Positions 27,111 through 34,571 of a DNA stretch of 64,000 nt are shown here, in pieces. Numbering within the stretch: position 1 is the stretch's first letter; every line of letters starts with the position of its first letter. The stretch spans positions 2,430,342-2,494,341 of the forward strand of contig BPUI01000001.1 in NCBI GenBank assembly GCA_019973575.1, written 5' to 3'. The position numbers and the translations under genes are program-made. This DNA is from Gemmatimonadetes bacterium T265. GTDB taxonomy: Bacteria > Gemmatimonadota > Gemmatimonadetes > Gemmatimonadales > Gemmatimonadaceae. The notes beneath the pieces were generated by a model, which worked only from the letters and a program-made list of their open reading frames with translations, was not told the origin of the DNA and made no database searches.

Positions 27111-28862
27111 TTAGCGGAACACGAGGTTGAGCACGAGCGTGAGCGCGAGCACGAAGCCGGCGAACGTCGCGGGACGCTGCGCCCACGAGAGCGCGGCGTC
27201 CTTGGGGCGCTCGGTGAGCGCGTAGACGAGGCCGCGGAGTTCGGCCTCGACCCGCGGCGTCGTGACGAGGCTCACGACGACGCTCACGACGATGCAGGTG
27301 ACGAACGCCGTGATCGCCGTCCAGAACGTCTGGGCGAGCTCGCTCGGGTAGGTGTGCAGCACACCGAAGTAGCCGCCCTTGAGGCCGGGCGTCGAGCCGA
27401 CCGGGAGCGTGAGCCCGTGGTGGACCGCGGCGCCGATCGTGCCCGAGAGCAGCCCCCAGAACGCGCCGTTAGGCGTCGTGCGGCGCCAGAACATGCCGAG
27501 CGCGAAGGTCGCGAACAGCGGCGCGTTCACGAAGGCGAAGACGAGCTGCAGCAGGTCCATGATGTTGTTGAACGCGCTCGCGACGTAGGCGGCGGCGATC
27601 GAGAGCAGCACGCCGACGACGGTCGCGACCCGGCCCATCCACAGGTAGTGGTCGTCGGACGCGTTCTTGCGGATGTGGCTCTGATACAGGTCGTACGTCC
27701 ACACGGTGTTGAACGCGGTCACGTTACCCGCCATCCCCGACATGAACGAGGCGAGGAGCGCCGTGAGGCCGAGGCCGAGCATGCCCGCCGGGAAGAGCTT
27801 GATGAGCAGCATCGGCGTGGCGAGGTCGTAGTCGAGCACCACGCGACCCGCGGAGTCCATGAGCGGCGCGCCGGCCGCGGTGAGCTTGGCCGGGATCGTC
27901 CCCGCGCCCTGCGAGCCGCCGAGCGCGAGGGCGATCATCCCGGGAATGATGACGAGGAAGGGGAAGAACATCTTCGGCACCGCGGCGATGAGCGGTGTGC
28001 GGCGCGCCGCGGTCATCGAGTCGGCGGCCATCGCGCGCTGCACGACGAGGAAGTCGGTGCACCAGTAGCCGAAGGAGAGCACGAAGCCGAGCCCCGCGAC
28101 GAGGCCGAACGCCTCGACGCCGATCGGGTTCGTGGCCGCGTTGCCCATCCCCTGCCAGACGTGGGTGAGCGCGCCGGGCGCCAGCCCGCGCGTGGCCGCC
28201 TGCTCGCTGAGGCGCGCGGTGAGCCCGCCCCAGCCGCCGACCGACCGCAGCCCGAGCCAGACGAGCGGCGCGAAGCCAAACGCGATCATGAAGAACTGCA
28301 GCACCTCGTTGTAGATCGCGCTCGTCAGGCCGCCGGCAAACACGTAGCCGAGCACGATCGCCGCCGAGACCCAGACCGAGACGTCGAAGCTCCAGCCGAG
28401 GAGCAGGTTGAAGAGCTTCCCCATCGCGTACATCGAGATCCCCGACGAGAGGATCGTCATGACCGCGAAGGTGCCCGCGTTGAGCGTGCGCGTCTTCTCG
28501 TCGAAGCGGAGCTTGAGGTACTCGGGGACGGAGCGCGCGCGCGAGCCGTAGTAGAACGGCATCATGAAGAGCGCGACGAAGACCATCGCCGGGATCGCGC
28601 CGATCCAGTAGAAGTGTGCGGTCGCGATGCCGTACTTGGCGCCCGAGGCGCCCATGCCGATGACCTCCTGCGCGCCGAGGTTGGCGGAGAGGAAGGCGAG
28701 TCCGGTCACCCACGGCGGCAGCGAGCGACCGGAGATGAGGAAGTCGGTGCTCGTCTTCGCGGTGCGGCGCAGGGCGAAGCCGATGCCGAGCACGACGGCG
28801 AAGTACGCCGCCATGATGACGTAGTCGATGAACGCCAGGTTCGCGATCGGGGCGTGGTTCAC
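27111..28862 (-). CDS. Sodium:solute symporter (SSS family)
   Basis: A 583-aa inner-membrane symporter with about 13-14 hydrophobic segments. The GTG at 28862 has GGAGC 6 nt upstream. The first helix is YVIMAAYFAVVLGIGFALRR, followed by KTSTDFLISGRSLPPWVTGL and ANLGAQEVIGMGASGAKYGI, which match the sodium-binding core of SSS transporters. Later marks are MPFYYGSRARSVPEYLKLRF and ATFALGMFWRRTTPNGAFWG. SSS proteins take up sugars, amino acids or other organic solutes with sodium. It ends 12 nt before a small membrane protein and lies just downstream of iadA in the same direction, so it may import an amino acid or peptide for the cyanophycin-related genes. A sugar is equally possible given the upstream glycan genes. 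Confidence 0.92.
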   Translation of the reverse strand: MNHAPIANLAFIDYVIMAAYFAVVLGIGFALRRTAKTSTDFLISGRSLPPWVTGLAFLSANLGAQEVIGMGASGAKYGIATAHFYWIGAIPAMVFVALFMMPFYYGSRARSVPEYLKLRFDEKTRTLNAGTFAVMTILSSGISMYAMGKLFNLLLGWSFDVSVWVSAAIVLGYVFAGGLTSAIYNEVLQFFMIAFGFAPLVWLGLRSVGGWGGLTARLSEQAATRGLAPGALTHVWQGMGNAATNPIGVEAFGLVAGLGFVLSFGYWCTDFLVVQRAMAADSMTAARRTPLIAAVPKMFFPFLVIIPGMIALALGGSQGAGTIPAKLTAAGAPLMDSAGRVVLDYDLATPMLLIKLFPAGMLGLGLTALLASFMSGMAGNVTAFNTVWTYDLYQSHIRKNASDDHYLWMGRVATVVGVLLSIAAAYVASAFNNIMDLLQLVFAFVNAPLFATFALGMFWRRTTPNGAFWGLLSGTIGAAVHHGLTLPVGSTPGLKGGYFGVLHTYPSELAQTFWTAITAFVTCIVVSVVVSLVTTPRVEAELRGLVYALTERPKDAALSWAQRPATFAGFVLALTLVLNLVFR

Positions 28863-28978
28863 GAGGGCTCCGAAGGGGCGCGGCGGCGGACGCGGCCGCG
28901 GGGTGGGGGCGGGGCTGCCGCAGGGGGCGCGGTGCTCGGCAACATAATGACGGGGCACCGCGGGCGCGGTCGCCGCCG

Positions 28979-30142
28979 CTAGCCCTCGAACGTCCCCCGG
29001 CGGACGGCCGCGCCGCCGCGCACGTGCCACACCCCGCGGGCCATCACGTCGCGCACCCCCCCGGCCGGGTCGAGCACGACGAGGTCGGCGTCGCCCCCCA
29101 CGGCGACGGCGCCCTTGCCCGGCAGGCGGAGCAGCGCCGCCGCGTTGGAGGTGATCGGCTCGAGCGCGCGGCCTAACGGCACGCCGCGCGCGAGCAGCGC
29201 GCGCAGCACGCCCGCCGCCGCGGCGACGTCGCCCACGCCCATCCGCGTCATCTGTCCCTGGGCGTCGAACACCGGGAGGCTGCCGCCGCCGTCCGAGCTG
29301 ACGGTCACGCGGTCGGCCGGCGCGCCGCTCGCCCAGTAGCGCACGAGCGCCTCGTCCGCCGCGTACTCGTCGCCCTCGCGGGGCGCGGGGAACGCCGTGA
29401 CGTCGATGGTGCAGCCGCGGCGCGCGAGCGCGACGGCCTCGTCGAACAGCGGGCGGCGGCGGTTGACGTGCGTCGGGTGGAACACGCGCGCGGGGAGCTC
29501 GCTCCGGTCGAGCGCCTCGCGCACGAGCGCGAGCCCGCGCGCGCCGTCGCCGACGTGCAGGTGCACGACCCCCGCCTTGCGCGTCATCAGCCCCGCGACG
29601 TGCGCCTCGGCCGCGAGCTTCACCAGCTCGTCGTAGGTCGGCTGGCTGGAGCGGTGGTCGGAGATCGCGACCTCGCCGACGCCGATCACGCGGTCGACGT
29701 TGACCATGTCGCCGCGCACGCTCCCCGTGATCGTCGCCGGCGGGACGTGGTACCCGCCCGTCCAGCACCACGCAGACAGCCCCTCGTCGACGAGCCCGCG
29801 CGCGGCCGCGACGAGGCCGACGGGGCCGCGCGTGTAGTCGTCGGTGCCGAGCAGGCCGACGGCGGTCGTCACGCCGCCGCGCGTGAAGTGCGAGAGCGGG
29901 ATCGGAGGAACGCGCGTCTGCGGTCCGGCCTCGCCGCCGCCGCCCGTCAGGTGCACGTGGCCGTCGATGAATCCGGGTACGAGCCGCGCGCCGTGCAGGT
30001 CGATCTCGTCGGCCCCGAGCTCGGCGGGGAGCGCGGCGAGGTCCGCGCCCATCCACACGACGCGCTCGCCCGCGACGAGTACGTGGTGTCGCCCGAGCGG
30101 GGCAGGCGCGTAGACGTCCGCGTTGCGGAGCAGGGTGAGCAT
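28979..30142 (-). CDS. iadA: Isoaspartyl dipeptidase
   Basis: A 387-aa amidohydrolase that cleaves beta-aspartyl dipeptides such as beta-Asp-Arg, the product of cyanophycinase. The binuclear metal site motif is PGFIDGHVHLTGGG (about residue 55). GGVTTAVGLLGTD, RVFHPTHVNR, TIDVTAFP and SSDGGGSLPVFD (metal and substrate ligands) are IadA signatures, and NAAALLRLPGKGAVAVGGDA closes the barrel. Length matches the family (about 390 aa). It is transcribed away from cphB, sharing a 149-nt intergenic region. No Shine-Dalgarno is visible; a TAGCAT hexamer lies only 7 nt upstream of the ATG, suggesting a leaderless message. It supplies the last step from polymer to free Asp and Arg. Confidence 0.93.
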   Translation of the reverse strand: MLTLLRNADVYAPAPLGRHHVLVAGERVVWMGADLAALPAELGADEIDLHGARLVPGFIDGHVHLTGGGGEAGPQTRVPPIPLSHFTRGGVTTAVGLLGTDDYTRGPVGLVAAARGLVDEGLSAWCWTGGYHVPPATITGSVRGDMVNVDRVIGVGEVAISDHRSSQPTYDELVKLAAEAHVAGLMTRKAGVVHLHVGDGARGLALVREALDRSELPARVFHPTHVNRRRPLFDEAVALARRGCTIDVTAFPAPREGDEYAADEALVRYWASGAPADRVTVSSDGGGSLPVFDAQGQMTRMGVGDVAAAAGVLRALLARGVPLGRALEPITSNAAALLRLPGKGAVAVGGDADLVVLDPAGGVRDVMARGVWHVRGGAAVRRGTFEG

Positions 30143-30291
30143 GGCGCAATGCTAACCGGCAGCGCGGGCGCCGGCGCGGCCGCCCGAGACCGCGCCCGAG
30201 ACCGCGCCCGACGAGCCGTGTCGACGGCCGCGCGGGGCGACGGACGGGCGCCGTCCCGAGGGGTTCCCGGGCGCGCTAGCGTTCGCCGGGT
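30143..30291. promoter_or_regulatory. Divergent iadA-cphB control region with a 12-bp tandem repeat
   Basis: On the minus strand TAGCAT (complement of 30150-30155) resembles a -10 element immediately before iadA. A tandem repeat of CGCCCGAGACCG fills 30181-30211 (2.6 copies). On the plus side TAGCGT lies about 12 nt before the cphB ATG. The repeat could bind a regulator that controls both directions. All element calls are by eye and tentative. Confidence 0.35.
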
Positions 30292-31176
30292 ATGACGGCT
30301 CCGTCCTTTCAGCCCGCGGCCGCCCGCGGCTGGCTCGTCCCGATCGGGGGCGGGCTCGCCGACCCGGCGATCTTCGAGCGGTTCGTCGCGCTGTGCGGTG
30401 GGCCCGGCGCGCGGATCGTCGTCGTGCCGGTCGCGTCGAGCCTGCCGCGCACGGGGCACGAATACGCCGACGCGCTCCGCCGTCACGGCGCGAGCGACGT
30501 CGCCGTGCTCGACGTGCGCACGCGCATCGACAGCGAGAACCCCGACGCGCTCGCCGCGCTCGGGCGGGCGGACGGCGTCTTCTTCACCGGAGGCGACCAA
30601 GTCCGGCTCGCGGAGGTGCTCGGCGGGACCCCGATCGCGCGCGTGCTGCGGCGCCGGTGGGCGGAAGACGAGCTGCCCGTCGCGGGGACCAGTGCGGGCG
30701 CGTCGTACCTGAGCGAGCGGATGATCGCGCGCGGGTGGTCGGGCCCGCGCCCGCGCCCGGGGATGGTCACGCTGATCACGGGGCTCGGCCTCGCGACCGA
30801 CCTCGTCATCGACCAGCACTTCCGCGAACGACGCCGGCAGGGACGCCTGCTCACCGCGGTGTCGCTCGAGCCCGACTGCGCGGGCGTCGGGGTCGACGAG
30901 AACACCGCCGCGTTCATCGCGCCGGACGGCGAGGCGACGGTGGTCGGGGCCGGCGGGATCACGGTGATCGACGCCTACAACGCGCGCCCCGTCCCGCCGG
31001 CAGCGCCCGCCCTCGTCGGGGCAGCGGCGCCCGCGGCCCAGCGGCGCCGAAACCCGCGGCGCCCGGTCGCGCAGCCGCGCGTCGACGTGCGCACGCTGCG
31101 CGTCCGCACCGTCGTGGCGGGCGGTCGGGTCCTGCTCGGCGCGCCCGCCGCGCTCCCCGCGGCCAGTCCGGTCTAG
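30292..31176 (+). CDS. cphB: Cyanophycinase
   Basis: A 294-aa serine exopeptidase (peptidase family S51) that releases beta-Asp-Arg dipeptides from cyanophycin. The nucleophile motif is AGTSAGASYLSERM with Ser134. Other family marks are GWLVPIGGG at the start, FFTGGDQVRLAEVL (about residue 98) and DQHFRERRRQGRL, which carries the conserved His/Arg region. GVGVDENTAAFI near the end is also conserved. The last 50 residues (AAPAAQRRRNPRRPVAQPRV) form a basic tail, longer than in many homologues. There is no signal peptide, so it is an intracellular enzyme, consistent with cytoplasmic granules. It precedes cphA by 35 nt in the same direction. Confidence 0.94.
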   Translation: MTAPSFQPAAARGWLVPIGGGLADPAIFERFVALCGGPGARIVVVPVASSLPRTGHEYADALRRHGASDVAVLDVRTRIDSENPDALAALGRADGVFFTGGDQVRLAEVLGGTPIARVLRRRWAEDELPVAGTSAGASYLSERMIARGWSGPRPRPGMVTLITGLGLATDLVIDQHFRERRRQGRLLTAVSLEPDCAGVGVDENTAAFIAPDGEATVVGAGGITVIDAYNARPVPPAAPALVGAAAPAAQRRRNPRRPVAQPRVDVRTLRVRTVVAGGRVLLGAPAALPAASPV

Positions 31177-31211
31177 CCGCGCGCTCCCTCCCCCGCCGCG
31201 CCCCTCCCACC

Positions 31212-34109
31212 ATGCGCGTCCTCGAGCAGTCCGTCTACGTGGGGCCTAACCATTACGCCCACTTCCCGGTCATCCGCCTCGCGCTCGACCTCGGCGCGTT
31301 CGAGGCGTGGCCGTCCGCGCGGCTCGGTCCCGCGTTCACCGACGCCCTGCTGGCCGCGGTCCCGACGCTCGCCGAGCACGGGTGCTCGTACGGCGTGCCG
31401 GGCGGGTTCGTGCGGCGGCTCACCGAGGACGAGGGGACGTGGATGGGGCACGTGCTGGAGCACGTCGCGATCGAGCTGCAGAACCTCGCGGGCGAGCAGG
31501 TGACGTTCGGCAAGACGCGCGCGATCGCCGGGCAGGACGGCGTGTACGACGTCGTCTACGAATACGAGCAGCGCGACGTCGGCCTCGCGGCGGGGACGCT
31601 CGCGCTCGACCTGCTGCACGCGCTCGCGGCGCCGCTCCTCCCCGAGGCCGAGCGGCCGCCCGAGGCGGCGGAGGCGGCGGCCGGGTTCGACTGGGCCGAG
31701 CGGCGCGACGCGTTCATCCGCTACGCGCAGCGGCGCGCGTTAGGCCCGAGCACCGCCGCGATCGTGCACGCGGCCGAGCGGCGCGGGATCCCCTCGATCC
31801 GGCTCAACGGGCAGTCGCTCGTGCAACTCGGCTACGGGCGGCACCAGCAGCGGATCCAGGCGACGGTCACCGGGCGCACGCCGCACATCGCGGTCGAGAT
31901 CGCGAGCGACAAGGAGGAGACGAACACCCTGCTCGCGAACCTCGGGCTGCCGGTGCCCAAGCAGGCGCTCGTCTACGACGCGGACGAGGCGGCGGAGGAG
32001 GCGGAGGGCATCGGCTACCCGGTCGTGGTGAAGCCGTACGACGGCAACCACGGCCGCGGCGTGAGCGTCGGCCTCACGACGCCGGAGGGAGTGCGGGCGG
32101 CGTTCGCGCTCGCGGCGGAGCACTCGGACGCGGTGCTCGTCGAGACGTTCATCGCCGGGCACGACCACCGGATGCTCGTCGTCGACGGCGAGCTCGTCGC
32201 GGTGAGCAAGCGCGTGCCCGGGCACGTCGTCGGCGACGGGGTGCGCACGGTCGCCGAGCTGGTCGCGGCGCTCAACGCCGACCCGCGGCGCGGGATCGGG
32301 CACGAGAAGGTGCTGACGCAGATCCGGCTCGACGAGCAGGCGTTAGGCCTGCTCGCCGCGCGCGGGTGGACGCCGGACACGGTGCCCCCCGCCGGCGAGG
32401 AGGTGATGCTCCGCCGTACCGCCAACCTCTCGACCGGCGGGACGGCGGAGGACGTGACCGACGTCGTCCACCCCGACAACGCGGAGATGGCGGTGCGCGC
32501 GATCCAGGCGGTCGGGCTCGACGTCGGCGGCGTCGACTTCCTCACGCCGGACATCACCTGCTCGTACAAGGACGCGGGCGGCGCGATCTGCGAGGTGAAC
32601 GCGGCGCCCGGGTTCCGCATGCACATGGCGCCGAGCGCGGGGCGGCCGCGCGACGTCGCGGCGCGCGTGGTCGACATGCTCTTCCCGCCGAGCAAGCCGG
32701 CGACGGTGCCGATCGCGGCGGTCACGGGGACCAACGGCAAGACGACGACCGCGCGCATGCTCGCGCACATCCACAAGCTCGCCGGGCGGCGCGTCGGGCT
32801 CACGACGACCGACGGCGTCTACATCGACGGGCAGCGCACGGTCGAGGGAGACATGACCGGGCCGACGTCGGCGCGGATCGTGTTGGGCGACCCGAGCGTG
32901 GACGTCGCGGTGCTCGAGACCGCGCGCGGCGGGCTGCTCCGCGCCGGAATGGCGATGCGGACCGTCGACGTCGGCGCCGTGCTCAACGTCCAGCCCGACC
33001 ACCTCGGCCAGCGCGGCATCGAGACCGTCGAGCAGCTCGCGCTCGTCAAGCGGACTGTCGTCGAGATCGCGACCGACACCGCGGTGCTGAACGCGGACGA
33101 CCCGCTCACGGTGCGGATGGCCGCGCACACCGAGGCCAAGCACGTCTGCTACGTGACGATGGACCCCGGGAACGCGCTCGTCGGCGAGCACATCCGCGCG
33201 GGCGGGCGCGCGGTCGCGCTCGAGACGGGGGTGAACGGGCAGATGATCACCATTTATGACCGGGGCGCGCACATCCCGCTGCTCTGGACGCACCTGATCC
33301 CGGCGGCGCTCGACGGGCGGGCGACGTTCAACGTGCAGAACGCGATGTTCGCCGCGGCGATGGCGTTCTCGATGGGCGTGCGGCTCGAGGACATCCGGCA
33401 CGGGCTGCGCACCTTCGACAGCACCTTCTTTCAGGCGCCGGGGCGGCTCAACGTCTACGACGGGCACCCGTTCCGCGTGCTCTTCGACTACGCGCACAAC
33501 GCGAACGCGGTCGCCGCGCTCGTCGACACGGCGACGCGGCTGGACGTCGCGGGACGACGGATCATGGTGCTCGCCGCGCCGGGTGACCGCCGCGACGAGG
33601 ACATCCGCGCCACGGCGCGCGCGGCCGCGGCCGGGCGCTTCGAGCACTACATCTGCCGCCGCGACGACAACCCGCGCGGCCGCGGGGGGGACGAGGTGCC
33701 GCGGATGATGGCCGACGCGATCGTCTCCGACGGCGTGGCGGCCGAGCGGGTCGAGATCGTGCTCTCGGAGGTCGGCGCGATCGACGCGGCGCTGCGGATG
33801 GCGCGCAAGGGCGACCTGGTCATCATCTGCGCCGACGTGCTCGACCGCGGGTGGCAGCAGATCGTCGACTTTGGCGGGCGCGAGCGGCAGCACGGCGCCG
33901 GCGGGACGGCGTCGGCCGACGGGATGCCGCCCGCGCTGGCGGTGACGGCGCCGCGTGCGGCGCCGCACGACCTCGCGCCCGCGGACGACGCGGCGCCGCC
34001 GGTCCACCCGATGCTCCCCGTCTCGCCGGCGCGGGGGGACGACGCGCCGTCCGCGGGCTTCCTGCGCGACGCACGCGGCGTGATGGTCGCGCGCGAGCCC
34101 AACGACTGA
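31212..34109 (+). CDS. cphA: Cyanophycin synthetase
   Basis: A 965-aa enzyme building multi-L-arginyl-poly-L-aspartate from Asp, Arg and ATP. The N domain (about 1-160) starts LEQSVYVGPNHYAHFP and contains HVLEHVAIELQ with an H-x-x-E-H pattern at 80-84. The ATP-grasp domain (about 195-490) adds Asp to the backbone: NGQSLVQLGYGRHQQRIQ, VVKPYDGNHGRGVSVG and CEVNAAPGFRMH. The Mur-ligase-like domain (from about 500) adds Arg: VTGTNGKTTTAR with the P-loop at 506-512, ETARGGLLRAGMA, QPDHLGQRG and FDYAHNANAV. The last 80 residues are a Pro/Ala-rich tail. The ATG at 31212 matches family starts. Both active domains look intact. It is followed by a small protein and a Mur-only paralogue in one direction. 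Confidence 0.96.
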   Translation: MRVLEQSVYVGPNHYAHFPVIRLALDLGAFEAWPSARLGPAFTDALLAAVPTLAEHGCSYGVPGGFVRRLTEDEGTWMGHVLEHVAIELQNLAGEQVTFGKTRAIAGQDGVYDVVYEYEQRDVGLAAGTLALDLLHALAAPLLPEAERPPEAAEAAAGFDWAERRDAFIRYAQRRALGPSTAAIVHAAERRGIPSIRLNGQSLVQLGYGRHQQRIQATVTGRTPHIAVEIASDKEETNTLLANLGLPVPKQALVYDADEAAEEAEGIGYPVVVKPYDGNHGRGVSVGLTTPEGVRAAFALAAEHSDAVLVETFIAGHDHRMLVVDGELVAVSKRVPGHVVGDGVRTVAELVAALNADPRRGIGHEKVLTQIRLDEQALGLLAARGWTPDTVPPAGEEVMLRRTANLSTGGTAEDVTDVVHPDNAEMAVRAIQAVGLDVGGVDFLTPDITCSYKDAGGAICEVNAAPGFRMHMAPSAGRPRDVAARVVDMLFPPSKPATVPIAAVTGTNGKTTTARMLAHIHKLAGRRVGLTTTDGVYIDGQRTVEGDMTGPTSARIVLGDPSVDVAVLETARGGLLRAGMAMRTVDVGAVLNVQPDHLGQRGIETVEQLALVKRTVVEIATDTAVLNADDPLTVRMAAHTEAKHVCYVTMDPGNALVGEHIRAGGRAVALETGVNGQMITIYDRGAHIPLLWTHLIPAALDGRATFNVQNAMFAAAMAFSMGVRLEDIRHGLRTFDSTFFQAPGRLNVYDGHPFRVLFDYAHNANAVAALVDTATRLDVAGRRIMVLAAPGDRRDEDIRATARAAAAGRFEHYICRRDDNPRGRGGDEVPRMMADAIVSDGVAAERVEIVLSEVGAIDAALRMARKGDLVIICADVLDRGWQQIVDFGGRERQHGAGGTASADGMPPALAVTAPRAAPHDLAPADDAAPPVHPMLPVSPARGDDAPSAGFLRDARGVMVAREPND

Positions 34110-34132
34110 CCCGGGCCTCGCCTAACGCGCCG

Positions 34133-34564
34133 ATGCCCACCCCGTACGAGAGCGCCCGGCTCAACCTGCAGCTCTACGACCTCCGCCGCGAGCCCGTGCT
34201 CCGCGAGGCGCGCGCGTGGTTCCTCGCCGAGTTCCACCCCGACACGTTCGAGGAGCTGGTCGCGCTCGTGAGCGGGCCGCGGAACGGCGCGTTCCGCATG
34301 GTGGCCGGCTACTGGGACATGGCGGCGTCGCTCGTCACCTCGGGGGCGGTCGACGCGCCGTCGTTCCTGGCCGCGCACGGCGAGATCGTGGCGGCGTTCG
34401 CGCTCGTCCACCCGTTCGTCGCGCAGCTGCGGGCCGCGACCGGCGAGCCGGCGTTCCTGTGCCACGTCGAGCAGGTGATCGCGACGATGCCCGATGCGGA
34501 GGCGACACTTGCGCGCCGCCGGGCGGTCGCGCTGGCCGTGGCCGCGGCACGCCGCGCAACCTGA
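34133..34564 (+). CDS. 143-aa protein of unknown function within the cyanophycin gene cluster
   Basis: Lies 23 nt after cphA and 7 nt before the Mur-only paralogue, so it is very likely co-transcribed with both. It is mainly alpha-helical, soluble and without a signal peptide: PYESARLNLQLYDLRREP, EARAWFLAEFHPDTFEEL, YWDMAASLVTSGAVD and FVAQLRAATGEPAFLCHVEQ. The central WDMAASLV segment and the pattern of helices resemble DUF4760-like small proteins, but I cannot place it in a family with confidence. A role as a granule protein, regulator or partner of the paralogue is inferred from position only. Codon use is like that of its neighbours. Confidence 0.82.
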   Translation: MPTPYESARLNLQLYDLRREPVLREARAWFLAEFHPDTFEELVALVSGPRNGAFRMVAGYWDMAASLVTSGAVDAPSFLAAHGEIVAAFALVHPFVAQLRAATGEPAFLCHVEQVIATMPDAEATLARRRAVALAVAAARRAT

Positions 34565-34571
34565 CGCGCGT

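Noticed and set aside
26808-28982. A 724-codon plus-strand frame
   Set aside because: Highly charged, repeat-like product without motifs, antisense to the clear symporter.
30181-30211. Tandem repeat considered as an origin-type iteron array
   Set aside because: Only 2.6 copies, no DnaA-box-like sequence or replication gene nearby.
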